A DNA stretch of 64,000 bases from Sphingomonas hankookensis (GCF_028551275.1 NZ_CP117025.1:3216001-3280000); one strand, 5' to 3'; positions 25,860 through 35,693 are shown, numbered from the stretch's first letter. The notes: generated by a model from the sequence alone, not told the origin. A program made the numbers and translations.

Positions 25860-28475
25860 ATGGCAAGCAAGGCTCAGGGAACCGATTCCCCCGCCCCCAC
25901 CCCGATGATGCAGCAATATCTGGCGTTGAAGGCGGAGGCCGACGATTGCCTGCTCTTCTATCGCATGGGTGACTTTTTCGAGCTGTTCCATGACGATGCG
26001 AAGATCGCCGCAGCGTGCCTCGACATCGCGCTGACCGCGCGTGGCGAGCATGACGGCGCGAAGATCCCGATGTGCGGCGTGCCGGTGCATTCGGCCGAGG
26101 GGTATCTGGCGCGGCTGATCAAGGCGGGGCACCGGGTCGCCATCGCCGAACAGGTCGAAAGCCCGGAAGAGGCGAAACGCGCGAGGGGTTCCAAAGCGCT
26201 GGTCGCGCGGGCGATCGTGCGGGTGGTGACGGCAGGCACGCTGACCGAGGAAGCGCTGCTCGATGCGCGCGCGGCGAACTGGTGCGCGTGCATCGGCGAG
26301 GCGGCGGGCGGCGTGGCGATTGCCGCCGCCGATGTATCGACCGGCCGGTTCGAAGTGATCGAGACCGATGCCGCCGGCCTGACCGCCGCGCTCGCCCGGT
26401 TGCAGGCGGTCGAGGTGGTCGCGGCGGAGACGTCGACCTTTGCCGAGGTCGCGACGCTGCTGCGCGCCAGGGCCGATTTCGACAGTGCGTCCGGCGAGGC
26501 GCGGTTGAAGGCGCTGCACGGCGTCGCGACGCTCGACGGGTTCGGGCAGTTTTCGCGTGCCGCGCTGGCGGCGGCGGGTGGCCTCATTGCCTATCTCGAC
26601 CATACGGCGCGGGGGCAATTGCCGTTCCTGCGCCCGCCGGTCTGCGCGGCCGATGGCCAGTGCATGGCGATCGATGCGGCGACGCGCGAGAGCCTCGAAC
26701 TGACGCGGACGGCGGCGGGGGCGCGGGCGGGCAGCCTGCTGGCGGAGGTCGACCGGACGGTGACGGGCGCCGGTGCGCGGTTGCTGGCGAGCGATATCGC
26801 CGCGCCGTTGATGGACCGGGCGATGATCGAGGGCCGCCATGCCGCGGTGGCGTGGGCGCATGACGATCCCGGTTTGCGCGACGAGCTGCGCACGACGCTG
26901 CGCGCCTTGCCCGATATCGGCCGGGCGCTGGGGCGGATCGCGGCGCGACGCGGCTCCCCGCGCGATCTGGGGCAGTTGCGCGACGGGTTGAGCGCGGCAT
27001 GGACGCTGGGGCAGCGGCTGGATAAACTGCCGGCCGTGCCGCCGCTGATCGCCGAGCTGGCGCCGCGGCTGCGCGGGCATGGCGAGCTGATCGACCTGCT
27101 GACGCGCGGGCTGGTGCCGATGCCGCCGATCGATGCGGCGGCGGGCGGGTTCGTGGCGGAAGGATATGACGCCGCGCTCGATGCGCTGCGCGATACCGGC
27201 GCCGGCGGGCGGCGGGCGATTGCCGCGCTGGAGGCGCAGTATCGGGAGCGGACCGGGATTTCGGCGCTCAAGATCCGGCACAATGGCGTGCTCGGCTATC
27301 ATGTCGAGGTGCCGGCGCGCGCCGCCGACAAGCTGATGGCGGCCGATAGCGGCTTTACCCATCGCCAGACATTGGCCGGGGTCGTCCGCTTCAACGCGCC
27401 CGACCTGCACGAAGCGGCGCTGAAGGTGACCCAGGCTGGCGCGCATGCGCTGGCGGCGGAGGCGGCGCATCTGGAGGCGTTTACCGAAGCCGCGCTTGAC
27501 AAGCGGGAAGCGATCGCCGCGACGGCGGATGCGCTGGCGCGGATCGACGTGACGGCGGCGCTGGCCGAACGTGCGGCCGAGGGCGGCTGGGCGCGCCCAG
27601 TGCTGGTCGATCATAGCTGCCTCGAGATCGTCGGCGGGCGGCATCCGGTGGTCGAGAGCGCGGTGGCGAGGAGCGGCGGGCGGTTCGTGGCGAACGACTG
27701 TCGGCTGTCGGAAAGCTCGCGGCTGTGGCTGGTCACGGGGCCGAACATGGGCGGCAAGTCGACCTTCCTGCGGCAGAATGCGCTGATCGTCGTGCTGGCG
27801 CAGGCGGGCAGCTTCGTGCCGGCGACCTCGGCGACATTGGGGCTGGTCGACCGGTTGTTCAGCCGGGTCGGCGCGTCGGACAATCTGGCGCGCGGGCGGT
27901 CGACCTTCATGGTCGAGATGGTCGAGACGGCGGCGATCCTGGCGCAGGCGACGCCCCGGTCGTTCGTGATCCTCGACGAGGTGGGGCGCGGTACGTCGAC
28001 CTATGACGGCTTGGCGATCGCGTGGGCGGTGGTCGAGGCGATCCATGAGGATAATCGCTGCCGCTGCCTGTTCGCGACGCATTATCACGAGCTGACGCGG
28101 CTGGCCGAGCGGTGCGACGCGCTGTCGCTGCACCATGTCCGCGCGCGCGAGTGGAAGGGCGATCTGGTGCTGCTGCACGAACTGGCCGAGGGGCCGGCGG
28201 ATCGCAGCTATGGCATCGCCGTCGCGCGCCTCGCCGGGCTGCCGCCGGCGACATTGCAGCGGGCGAAGGCAGTGCTGGCGAAGCTGGAGGCGGGCAAGGC
28301 CAAGACCGGCGGCATTGCGGCGGGGCTGGACGACCTGCCGCTGTTCGCCGCGATGGCCCCGGTCGAGGAGGCGCCGGTCGACGGGTTGCGGGAGGCATTG
28401 GGCGCGCTGGACGTCGATGCGATGTCGCCAAGGGAGGCGATGGAGGCGCTGTACCGGTTGAAGGGGCTGGTTTGA
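25860..28475 (+). CDS. mutS: DNA mismatch repair protein MutS
   Basis: 871 residues from ATG 25860. Mismatch recognition uses the Phe-x-Glu motif seen here as MGDFFELFHDD near residue 37. The core and lever domains follow. The ATPase has Walker A GPNMGGKST (about 626), FMVEMVE, Walker B FVILDEVGRGTSTYDG and the signature YGIAVARLAGLP. The N-terminus begins in TPMMQQYLALKAEADDCL, typical of alphaproteobacterial MutS. No mutL is nearby, as is usual. Confidence 0.97.
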   Translation: MASKAQGTDSPAPTPMMQQYLALKAEADDCLLFYRMGDFFELFHDDAKIAAACLDIALTARGEHDGAKIPMCGVPVHSAEGYLARLIKAGHRVAIAEQVESPEEAKRARGSKALVARAIVRVVTAGTLTEEALLDARAANWCACIGEAAGGVAIAAADVSTGRFEVIETDAAGLTAALARLQAVEVVAAETSTFAEVATLLRARADFDSASGEARLKALHGVATLDGFGQFSRAALAAAGGLIAYLDHTARGQLPFLRPPVCAADGQCMAIDAATRESLELTRTAAGARAGSLLAEVDRTVTGAGARLLASDIAAPLMDRAMIEGRHAAVAWAHDDPGLRDELRTTLRALPDIGRALGRIAARRGSPRDLGQLRDGLSAAWTLGQRLDKLPAVPPLIAELAPRLRGHGELIDLLTRGLVPMPPIDAAAGGFVAEGYDAALDALRDTGAGGRRAIAALEAQYRERTGISALKIRHNGVLGYHVEVPARAADKLMAADSGFTHRQTLAGVVRFNAPDLHEAALKVTQAGAHALAAEAAHLEAFTEAALDKREAIAATADALARIDVTAALAERAAEGGWARPVLVDHSCLEIVGGRHPVVESAVARSGGRFVANDCRLSESSRLWLVTGPNMGGKSTFLRQNALIVVLAQAGSFVPATSATLGLVDRLFSRVGASDNLARGRSTFMVEMVETAAILAQATPRSFVILDEVGRGTSTYDGLAIAWAVVEAIHEDNRCRCLFATHYHELTRLAERCDALSLHHVRAREWKGDLVLLHELAEGPADRSYGIAVARLAGLPPATLQRAKAVLAKLEAGKAKTGGIAAGLDDLPLFAAMAPVEEAPVDGLREALGALDVDAMSPREAMEALYRLKGLV

Positions 28476-28504
28476 GGGGAATGGCGTCGTGTATCTCTCT
28501 GTCC

Positions 28505-28589
28505 GTCACCCCGGGCTTGACCCGGGGTCCCGCTTCTTACCGACCCGCGAAGAAGAAGTAGCGGGACCCCGGATCAAGTCCGGGGTGAC
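28505..28589. repeat. REP-like doublet (ACCCCGG family, inverted pair)
   Basis: Two hairpins face each other: GTCACCCCGGGCTTGACCCG... (28505-28538) and its inverted relative ending CCGGATCAAGTCCGGGGTGA (about 28560-28589). It lies 30 nt after mutS and may act as a 3' stabiliser. The remaining intergenic sequence up to 28743 shows nothing further except the start region of the next gene. Confidence 0.75.
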
Positions 28590-28743
28590 GGACGGGTTGC
28601 GCCTCCCCTACCAACCTCCCGACAGTTTCCTCCGATGTCACCGGATACGACCGCGCGTCGATCGAACCGCACGCCGTTCACAACGACCGCTTTGCAAAGC
28701 GCCGCCCGCGCGATAGCCACGCCGGACGAACGGGAGAGACGCT

Positions 28744-29703
28744 ATGCACGAACTGACGCGGCGGGACTTGCTGGCAGCCGCCGGTGCGACGATCGGCACC
28801 GCCGCCCTGCCCGCCTTTGCGGCCCCGCGTGGCGACGATGCGTTTCTGCTGAGCTACTTCACCGACAAGGACGAAGGGCGCGCGGGGCTGAAACTGGCGC
28901 GGAGCGACGACGGGTTCGTCTTCACTCCGCTAGGCGGCGGGCGCGGGTTCCTGATGCCCGAGGTCGGCAAGGACAGGTTGATGCGCGATCCGCATCTGTG
29001 CCAGGCGCCCGACGGGCTGTGGCATCTGGTGTGGACCAGCGACTGGTTCGGGCCGGTGATCGGCCATGCGACCTCGCGCGACCTGATGCACTGGTCGAAG
29101 CAGCAGACGATCCCGGTGATGACCGCGTTCGCGGGGGTGCGCAACAGCTGGGCGCCGGAAACGGTCTATGACCCCAAGCGGCGCGATTTCATGATCTTCT
29201 GGTCGAGCAGCATCGACGGCAAATACGGCGCGACGCCGGGCGAGCGGTTCGAGGGGCTGAAGCTCAGGCCCTATTACACCCGGACCCGCGATTTCCGAAC
29301 CTTTTCGCCGACGAAACTGCTGTTCGATCCGGGGTTCGATTCGATCGACTTCACCCTGCTGAAGCTGCCGCAGGGCGGCTATCGCATGATCTACAAGGAC
29401 GAGACGCACGACGTCGAACAGCGCCGCTGGGTGGTCAGCAGTTCGGCGGCGTCGCCGACCGGGCCGTTCGGACCGGCGAGCAAGCCGTTCAGCCCGACCA
29501 TGACCGAGGGGCCGAGCGCGGTGTGGATCGATGGGCGCGCCGTCGTCTATTACGACGTGTACGAAAAAGGCTATTTCGGCGCGGCGTCGACCACCGATTT
29601 CGTGACGTGGCGGGACGAGACGGCGCGGGTGCGCTTTCCCAAGGAAGCGCGCCACGGCACCGTGCTGCGTGTGCCGCGTGGTTTCATCGACAAGATCGCC
29701 TGA
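28744..29703 (+). CDS. Exported glycoside hydrolase family 43-like protein
   Basis: 319 residues. The N-terminus [20 protein letters not shown] is a twin-arginine signal, cleaved near FAAP. The mature protein has repeating five-bladed propeller features of GH43/GH117-like proteins: [52 protein letters not shown] and [18 protein letters not shown]. These would supply the acidic residues (Asp in RDP, Glu in APE, Glu in TEGP). The activity is probably on arabinose/xylose-type glycans, but substrate and even catalysis are unproven. It is 5 nt upstream of the glutaminase gene, so both are likely co-transcribed. Confidence 0.75.
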   Translation: MHELTRRDLLAAAGATIGTAALPAFAAPRGDDAFLLSYFTDKDEGRAGLKLARSDDGFVFTPLGGGRGFLMPEVGKDRLMRDPHLCQAPDGLWHLVWTSDWFGPVIGHATSRDLMHWSKQQTIPVMTAFAGVRNSWAPETVYDPKRRDFMIFWSSSIDGKYGATPGERFEGLKLRPYYTRTRDFRTFSPTKLLFDPGFDSIDFTLLKLPQGGYRMIYKDETHDVEQRRWVVSSSAASPTGPFGPASKPFSPTMTEGPSAVWIDGRAVVYYDVYEKGYFGAASTTDFVTWRDETARVRFPKEARHGTVLRVPRGFIDKIA

Positions 29704-29708
29704 CGGTC

Positions 29709-30638
29709 ATGGACCTGTCCGCGATCGTCGCCGACATCGCCGCCGAAATGGCCGATGCACCCGATCGCGGGCGGCCGGCCGACTATATTCCGCCGCTTGC
29801 CGCCGTCGATCCGAACCGGTTCGGCATGGCGGTGATCGAGGCGGACGGGACCTGCCATCTGGCGGGCGATGCCGAGGAGAGTTTCTCGATCCAGTCGGTG
29901 TCGAAGGTGTTCGCGCTGACGCTGGCGCTGGGCGCGGTCGGGGACCAGTTGTGGAAGCGGGTCGGGCGCGAGCCGTCGGGCAGCGCATTCAATTCGATCG
30001 TGCAGCTGGAAAGCGAACACGGCATTCCGCGCAACCCGTTCATCAATGCCGGCGCGATCGTGGTCGCCGACATATTGCTCGGCCGCTACGAACCGCGCGA
30101 GGCGCTGGGCGAGCTGCTGCGCTTCGTCCGCGCCGCGGCGGGCGAGGACGGGATCTTCATCGACGAGAACGTCGCGAAGGCGGAACAGGATACGGGGTTC
30201 CGCAACCTGGCGCTGGCCAGCTACATGCGCGCGTTCGGCAATCTCCACCATGACCCGCACGTGACGCTGGGCGTCTATTTCCACCAATGCGCGCTGGCGA
30301 TGAGCTGTCGGCAGCTGGCGCTCGCCGGGCGCTATCTGGCGGCGGGCGGGGTCAATCCGACCACCGGGCGCAATGTCGTGTCGGCGCAGCGGGCGCGGCG
30401 GATCAACGCGCTGATGCTGACCTGCGGCCATTATGACGGGTCGGGCGAGTTCGCCTTCCGCGTCGGCCTGCCGGGCAAGAGCGGGGTCGGCGGCGGTATT
30501 CTGGCCATTGCGCCGGGCATCGCGTCGATCGCGGTATGGTCGCCGGGGCTGAACGAACGCGGCAATTCGCAGCTGGGGACGGTCGCGCTGGAACGGCTGG
30601 TGCAGCGGACCGGGTGGTCGGTGTTCGAGCCGCGTTGA
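29709..30638 (+). CDS. glsA: Glutaminase
   Basis: 309 residues from ATG 29709, normal for the GlsA/YbaS family with a beta-lactamase-like fold. It converts glutamine to glutamate and ammonia in the cytosol. Visible landmarks are the catalytic SIQSVSKVF (Ser-x-x-Lys), [20 protein letters not shown] and [13 protein letters not shown] longer open frame exists upstream in the GH43-like gene, but similarity begins with [14 protein letters not shown]. It follows the hydrolase gene closely, probably within one transcript. Confidence 0.95.
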   Translation: MDLSAIVADIAAEMADAPDRGRPADYIPPLAAVDPNRFGMAVIEADGTCHLAGDAEESFSIQSVSKVFALTLALGAVGDQLWKRVGREPSGSAFNSIVQLESEHGIPRNPFINAGAIVVADILLGRYEPREALGELLRFVRAAAGEDGIFIDENVAKAEQDTGFRNLALASYMRAFGNLHHDPHVTLGVYFHQCALAMSCRQLALAGRYLAAGGVNPTTGRNVVSAQRARRINALMLTCGHYDGSGEFAFRVGLPGKSGVGGGILAIAPGIASIAVWSPGLNERGNSQLGTVALERLVQRTGWSVFEPR

Positions 30639-30663
30639 CGGTCGATTGGGGCAGTTGCTCTCG

Positions 30664-30747
30664 CGTCACCCCGGCCTTGAGCCGGGGTCCCGCTTCCTTA
30701 CCGGCCGCAGAAAAAGAAGCGGGACCCGGATCAAGTCCGGGGTGACG
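30664..30747. repeat. REP-like doublet (ACCCCGG family)
   Basis: CGTCACCCCGGCCTTGAGCC hairpin (about 30664-30692) is followed by the inverted relative GATCAAGTCCGGGGTGACG (ending 30747). It is 25 nt after glsA. Confidence 0.75.
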
Positions 30748-30781
30748 AAGACGGCAGGTGGTGCGAACTGGCCGATACGCA

Positions 30782-30869
30782 CCGTACCCCCGCGCAGGCG
30801 GGGGTCCAGAGTACCAGATGCCGCCGGAGCGATCGTGACCCTGGATCCCCGCTTGCGCGGGGATACGGT
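30782..30869. repeat. REP-like doublet (GCGCAGGCGGGG family)
   Basis: CGTACCCCCGCGCAGGCGGG (about 30783-30812) and the inverted relative TCCCCGCTTGCGCGGGGATA (about 30846-30869) form a facing pair of hairpins. This is the second repeat family, also clustered at 47.9-48.3 and 51.2-51.4 kb. Confidence 0.75.
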
Positions 30870-30880
30870 GGCGCGTGGGA

Positions 30881-31231
30881 TTACCGTTGCGGTGCCGGCT
30901 GCGGCGTGAAGCTGGTCACGTTCGCCATGCCGTTGGCGCCGAAGGTGATGATATGGCGCGACCCTTCCTGACAGGTGGCGACCCAGCTGCCCGGCTTTTC
31001 ACCCCGTTCGGACGAGGTCACGCCCTGGCAGCGCAGCCCCGCGTCGCGGATTGCGCGGATGAACACGCCGTCGCGCTGGCCGGGCGACAGCGCCTCCACC
31101 TGGGTCGCCATCTGCTGCGCTTCGACCGCGTTGGCGGCGGCGGCTTCGTTGGCCGCGGCCTGCTGCTCGGCGCTCGGCCCGCAAGCCGCCAGCATCAGCG
31201 ATCCACCCAGCATCACCAGCAACGCACGCAT
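30881..31231 (-). CDS. Small lipoprotein of unknown function
   Basis: 116 residues. A lipoprotein signal ends in the lipobox LAAC (Cys17), so it should be membrane-anchored in the periplasm. An Ala/Gln/Glu-rich helical stretch (about 20-45) is followed by a domain with Cys residues in GLRCQGVTSSERGEKPGSWV and ATCQEGSRHIITFGANG, which could form a disulfide. No family is recognised. The start has GGGAG 8 nt upstream. It is not clearly linked to the amidohydrolase pair, 85 nt upstream on the same strand. Confidence 0.7.
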   Translation of the reverse strand: MRALLVMLGGSLMLAACGPSAEQQAAANEAAAANAVEAQQMATQVEALSPGQRDGVFIRAIRDAGLRCQGVTSSERGEKPGSWVATCQEGSRHIITFGANGMANVTSFTPQPAPQR

Positions 31232-31315
31232 GTCTCGTCTCCCGTTCCAAGGCCGCAGGCGCGGCGACTGTCCGAAGCGGACAAAGCCCGATCGCGCCTG
31301 CGGGTTCCGTCATCC

Positions 31316-32620
31316 TTATCGCTGATACGCCTTGGGCAGGCCCTGTTCGACGGGGTTGAGATAGCGGTCGCGCAACCGGGTCTGGCGGTTGGTCAGCGGC
31401 TGTTCGACGCCGTCGATGAACAGCTGGGTCGGGGCCGATCCGATCTCCAGCGGATCGCCGTCCCAGATCACCACGTCGCCGCGCCGGCCGGGGCTGAGCG
31501 AGCCGATCTCCCCCTCCATCCCGATCGTGCGCGCGGGCAGCGAGCTGATCGTGGCGAAGGCGGCCCCCCAGTCGAGGCCCGAGGCGCCCGGCACCTTCGA
31601 CAGCGCGACGAGATTGCCGGCATATTGCCGCACCAGTCGTGCCTGCCGTGCCTCGTCGTCGCCGATCGTGCCGATGCCGACGACCACGCCGGCGGCCTTC
31701 ATCCGGCCGATATTGGACTGGGTGGCGGCGAGCTGTTCGAAGCTGGCGGGCAGGTCGGACAGCGCGCTGGCGAGTACCGGCACGTTCGCGGCCGCGATCT
31801 GCCGCGCGACGGTCCAGCCTTCGCTGGCGCCGACGAGGACCGGCTTCAGCCCGGCGAACTCGCGCTTGAGTGCCAGCACGCCCAATATGTCGGAGGCGCG
31901 TTCGACATGGATCAGCAGCGGCACCTGTCCGCTCAGCACCTTTTGCAGCGCCTGCGCATCGGTGCGGGTCAGCAGCGCTTCCTTGCCGCGATCGGCGAAG
32001 CTGGCCGGGTTGCGGGCATATGCCTGCGCCTCGAACAGCGCGTTGCGGAACATCGCCATCGCCGCCGGGCGGCTGCCGCCCGCCGCACGCGCGCCGGCTT
32101 CGCCCCATTCCATGAACTGGAACGCCTGCGGCCGGGTGACCGCATCCATGTCGTTGGCGAGGTCGATGACCGCGCCCTGGCCCGCAAAGATCGAGCCGGC
32201 ATTGTCGGGCGCGACGATCGCGCGGGTAATGCCGTCGGTGCGGTTGATCGCGATCGGCGTCGCGCGCGGATTGACCGCCGAGGCGATGTCGAGGCCTGCA
32301 TTGAACACGCTCTCGCGCGCCGAGGCATCGTTGGTCGCCGACACGCCGTCGACCTCGATGATGCCGAGGCGGGTGAAGCCGGCGACGAGGCCGGGCGTGA
32401 CATAGCGCCCGCCGGCATCGATGGTGCGACCACCCGCCACCGCTGCGCCGCGACCGGCGCTGACAACGCGGCCGCCGCGCACGACGACGGTGCCGCCCTC
32501 GATCGGGGCCGATCCGTCGCCCAGCACGAGCCGGGCATTGGTGATGGTCACGTCCTGCGCGGCAGCAGGCATGGCAACGGCAGCGCTGGCGAACAGCGCG
32601 GCGAGGAACAGGCGCTTCAC
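31316..32620 (-). CDS. Exported amidohydrolase-family protein with degenerate metal site
   Basis: 434 residues from GTG 32620, which overlaps the stop of the upstream partner (GTGA). A signal peptide (MKRLFLAALFASAAVAMPAAA) is followed by an imidazolonepropionase-like TIM barrel. At the position of the first metal motif, where active members read PGLID-x-H-x-H-LG, this protein has TPGLVAGFTRLGIIEVDG, so both histidines are missing. The C-terminal composite-domain sequence PGRRGDVVIWDGDP is intact. It is probably a non-catalytic or altered partner of the upstream enzyme, a pairing seen elsewhere for exported amidohydrolases. Confidence 0.8.
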   Translation of the reverse strand: MKRLFLAALFASAAVAMPAAAQDVTITNARLVLGDGSAPIEGGTVVVRGGRVVSAGRGAAVAGGRTIDAGGRYVTPGLVAGFTRLGIIEVDGVSATNDASARESVFNAGLDIASAVNPRATPIAINRTDGITRAIVAPDNAGSIFAGQGAVIDLANDMDAVTRPQAFQFMEWGEAGARAAGGSRPAAMAMFRNALFEAQAYARNPASFADRGKEALLTRTDAQALQKVLSGQVPLLIHVERASDILGVLALKREFAGLKPVLVGASEGWTVARQIAAANVPVLASALSDLPASFEQLAATQSNIGRMKAAGVVVGIGTIGDDEARQARLVRQYAGNLVALSKVPGASGLDWGAAFATISSLPARTIGMEGEIGSLSPGRRGDVVIWDGDPLEIGSAPTQLFIDGVEQPLTNRQTRLRDRYLNPVEQGLPKAYQR

Positions 32621-34038
32621 TTCACATCCCCTTCGCCGGGCTGGCCGAGTTCGAAATCGGATACCGGTCGCATCTTCGGATTGTTCGCGTCGTAGAGCAG
32701 CGCGCCGTCGACCCACACCATCTGCGGGCGGGTATAGACGCTGAACGGATCGCCGTTCCACAGCACCACGTCGGCCATCTTGCCGGCCTTGAGCGAGCCG
32801 GTCACCTTGTCGATGCCGAGCGCCTTCGCCGGATTGATCGCCAGCCACGTCCACGCATGTTCGGGCGTCACGGTGATGCCGGCGCGCTTGGCCGAGGCGA
32901 TGACCTTCGCGACCTCCTGATTAAGCCGCTGGATGCCGTTGGCGTCGTCGGAATGGATCATCGCGCAGGCGCCCTGCTGGTCGAGGATCGCCAGGTTCTC
33001 GCCGATCGCGTCGTAGCTTTCCATCTTGAAGCCGTACCAATCGGCCCACACCGCCGAGCAGACCCCGCGCGCCTTCAACAGGTCGGCGATCTTGTAGCTT
33101 TCGACCGCGTGGTGGAAGGCGGTGACCTTGTACCCCATCTCCTGCGCCATATCCATGACGATGGCCATTTCGTCGGCGCGGTAGCAATGGTTGTGGACGA
33201 GGATCTCGCCGTCCAGCACCCCGCGCAGCGTGTCCATGGCGAGGTCGCGGGTCGGCGCTTCGCCACCATCCTCCTCATATTTGTCCCATTTGCGGTCATA
33301 GTCCTTCGCGCGCAGCCACGTCGCGCGGTCGACCGCGACATTGCCCATGCGGGTCGACGGCATCCGCCCCTTCGACCCGTAGACGCGCTTCGGGTTCTCG
33401 CCGCACGCCATCTTGAAGCCATAGGGCGCGCCGGGGAACTTCATCGCCTGCATCGTGCGGCCATAGACGTTCTTCAATGTGACCGAGCGGCCGCCCATCA
33501 GGTTCGCCGATCCGGGCAGGATCTGCAGCGTGGTGACGCCGCCATTGGTCAGCGCGCGGGCGAAGCCCGGGTCCTGCGGCCAGACGCTGTGTTCGGCCCA
33601 TACTTCGGCGGTGACCGGGCCGGTCATCTCGTTCCCGTCGCTATGCGCCTCGACGCCGGGGCTGGGATAATCGCCCAGATGGCTGTGGACGTCGATGACG
33701 CCGGGGGTCACCCATTTGCCCTGCCCGTCGATCACGGTCACGCCATCCGCAGCCGCGATGGCCTGCCCGACCTCGACGATCTTGCCGTCGCGGAACAGGA
33801 CCGACCCGTTATTGATCCGCCCGCCCTCGCCATCGAGGATGGTGACGTTGGTGACCAGCGTCGCGCGGCCCGGATAGGCGCGATAGGTCGAGGGGAACGG
33901 GTCATGGTCATAGCCCTTGCCCGCGCCGGGCCCCTTGCCCTTCGGCGCGTCGGCGGAGGCGGAGCGCACCTCCCTGCCATCGCCGGTACAGGCGACCAGC
34001 CCGGCGGCCAGCGCCGCCAACGTCAATGTTCGGATCAC
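32617..34038 (-). CDS. Exported amidohydrolase lipoprotein (imidazolonepropionase-like)
   Basis: 473 residues from GTG 34038 with GGGGGAG 7-9 nt upstream; this start gives a clean lipoprotein signal ending LVAC (Cys about 18). An upstream ATG at 34065 is possible but would disturb the signal. The metal site looks complete: VIDVHSHLGDYPSPG (HxH), VHNHCYRADE, AFHHAVES and IHSDDANG. KAGKMADVVLWNGDP closes the composite domain. It should hydrolyse a cyclic amide or peptide-like substrate in the periplasm. It is translationally coupled to the degenerate paralogue downstream. Confidence 0.85.
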   Translation of the reverse strand: MIRTLTLAALAAGLVACTGDGREVRSASADAPKGKGPGAGKGYDHDPFPSTYRAYPGRATLVTNVTILDGEGGRINNGSVLFRDGKIVEVGQAIAAADGVTVIDGQGKWVTPGVIDVHSHLGDYPSPGVEAHSDGNEMTGPVTAEVWAEHSVWPQDPGFARALTNGGVTTLQILPGSANLMGGRSVTLKNVYGRTMQAMKFPGAPYGFKMACGENPKRVYGSKGRMPSTRMGNVAVDRATWLRAKDYDRKWDKYEEDGGEAPTRDLAMDTLRGVLDGEILVHNHCYRADEMAIVMDMAQEMGYKVTAFHHAVESYKIADLLKARGVCSAVWADWYGFKMESYDAIGENLAILDQQGACAMIHSDDANGIQRLNQEVAKVIASAKRAGITVTPEHAWTWLAINPAKALGIDKVTGSLKAGKMADVVLWNGDPFSVYTRPQMVWVDGALLYDANNPKMRPVSDFELGQPGEGDVK

Positions 34039-34067
34039 GCGGAAACTCCCCCTTTTTACGATCATGG

Positions 34068-34889
34068 TCACGCGAAGACGGTTTCGAGGTCGTGGGTCCC
34101 CGACCCTTCCTTCGCGGTGCGGATTTCGTGGTAGACGGCGGCGGTGCCGGTCGCGGGCAGCACGCCGAGCAGCGTCGCGAAGACCGCGCGGATCACCGAA
34201 GCGGTCCAGCCGCCACCGGCACCCAGCAGCAGCACGATCGGCCCCTGCACGAGCAGGCTGACGACCAGCCACAACAGGCCGACGATGACGAGCAGCAGCA
34301 ACAACCGCCAGCGCATGCCGCGCATCAGCTGGCTGCTGCGGGAAAAACATTCGAGCGCGCCCCGCCCTTCGGCCGCCATCACCGGCACGACGACGAACCA
34401 GGTCAGGATCACGAAGATCGCGGGCAAGAAGAACAGCACCATGCCGGCGAATACCGCGATGCCGAACAGCAGGAACATCGCCAGCGCCGGCAGGAACCGC
34501 CGCAACGCCATGCGCAGCGTCGCCGCCGGATCGACCGGTCGCCCCGCCAGCGTGTCGACCGCTAGGCCCGCCATGAACACCATGACCGGGGGATAGAGCA
34601 GCAGCCCGAGCATCCCCAGCGGCGCGACCGACGACCCGGCCTCGACCAGCCGGTCGGCGTCATAGGCGTTGGGCGCGAACAGCGGCATCAGCAGTTGCGC
34701 GGGCGCATTGAGCAGCGCGCTGGCGGCGAACAGCGGTAGCGGGGCACCGCCGATCGCCGCGAAGCTGTTGGAGATCACGCGGCCCATCGCAAAGGGATAG
34801 GGCGAGCGCCGCGCCTCGAAAAACGCACCCACGATCGCCGCCACCAGGAACAGGAGGGGCAGCAGCAACAGCAGGAATAGAAACGTCAT
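34068..34889 (-). CDS. Multi-pass membrane protein (GPDPase membrane-domain/DUF7847-like)
   Basis: 273 residues from ATG 34889. About six membrane segments are visible, including LFLLLLLPLLFLVAAIVGAF at the N-terminus, MLGLLLYPPVMVFMAGL, and FAGMVLFFLPAIFVILTWFV. The stretch VVPVMAAEGRGALECFSRS, with S-x-x-L-x-x-G next to a membrane helix, is the typical signature of the glycerophosphodiester phosphodiesterase membrane domain/YciC-like family, whose role is unclear. It is divergent from the DUF4129 operon and possibly linked to the amidohydrolase genes downstream on its strand (gap 29 nt). Confidence 0.65.
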   Translation of the reverse strand: MTFLFLLLLLPLLFLVAAIVGAFFEARRSPYPFAMGRVISNSFAAIGGAPLPLFAASALLNAPAQLLMPLFAPNAYDADRLVEAGSSVAPLGMLGLLLYPPVMVFMAGLAVDTLAGRPVDPAATLRMALRRFLPALAMFLLFGIAVFAGMVLFFLPAIFVILTWFVVVPVMAAEGRGALECFSRSSQLMRGMRWRLLLLLVIVGLLWLVVSLLVQGPIVLLLGAGGGWTASVIRAVFATLLGVLPATGTAAVYHEIRTAKEGSGTHDLETVFA

Positions 34890-35015
34890 CACCGGCAGGT
34901 CCCCCGGAGCCGCCCCGGCCCTTAACCGAAAGTTAGGGTGGAAAAGCGTTGCATGTAAATCGGCGATTTGCTCCAAGCGTCGCCATGCCACCGGCGGTGA
35001 CAGGGGGACGGGAGT

Positions 35016-35693
35016 TTGGCGGGGGCTGAAGCGGCGGACGGACTGGGCCAGGCCGCCGCATCGGTGCCGCCGATCGATTCGGCGAAGGTCGATGCCGCGT
35101 GGAAGACGATCCGCGCCGACGGGTCGATCCAGTTCGACCTGCCCGAAAAACTGCCCGAACCGCGCGATCCGCCGCCCGAATGGCTGGAACCGGTACTGCG
35201 CGCGATCGGCAATTTCGTCCAATGGGTCGGCGGCGGCTGGCAGGTGATCCTGTGGGTGATCGGCATCGTCATCGCAATCGCGCTGCTGTTCGCGCTGGTG
35301 CCGTCGCTCCGCGAATGGATCGCCGAACGGCTCGGCCGTCGCCGCGTGGTGGAGGAAGCGCCCCCCTGGACACCGACCGAAACCCGCGCGCGCGCGCTCT
35401 TGGAGGATGCGGACGCGCTGGCGGCTGAGGGTCGGTTCGACGAGGCGGTCCACCTGCTGCTGTTCCGCAGCATCGACGACATCGTCGCATGGCGCGGCGA
35501 CGTGGTGCGCCCGGCCGATACCAGCCGCGACATCGCCCGTGCCGAGGCGCTGCCGCCGCACGCGCGCGGCGTGTTCGCCGGTATCGTCGCGGCGGTCGAG
35601 CGGAGCCTGTTCGGCGGGCGGGCGCTGGGCGCCGACGACTGGCAGCGCGCGCGGGCAGACTATGCCGGCTTTGCACTGAAGGGCGCGCGGTGA
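35016..35693 (+). CDS. DUF4129 domain membrane protein
   Basis: 225 residues with a TTG start at 35016; an in-frame stop lies only 18 nt upstream, so no earlier start is possible. One membrane helix (about 70-95) follows a Pro-rich N-terminal region (PEKLPEPRDPPPEWLEPVLR). The C-terminal cytosolic domain contains ARALLEDADALAAEGRFDEA followed by VHLLLF, the DUF4129 signature. It heads the DUF4129-DUF4350-MoxR-DUF58-SpoIIM-RDD operon. The stop overlaps the next GTG. Confidence 0.8.
   Translation: MAGAEAADGLGQAAASVPPIDSAKVDAAWKTIRADGSIQFDLPEKLPEPRDPPPEWLEPVLRAIGNFVQWVGGGWQVILWVIGIVIAIALLFALVPSLREWIAERLGRRRVVEEAPPWTPTETRARALLEDADALAAEGRFDEAVHLLLFRSIDDIVAWRGDVVRPADTSRDIARAEALPPHARGVFAGIVAAVERSLFGGRALGADDWQRARADYAGFALKGAR

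Noticed and set aside
25764..28178. 804-residue minus-strand open frame opposite mutS
   Set aside because: Full overlap with mutS, composition dominated by Arg/Gln/Pro, no recognisable motif or start signal.
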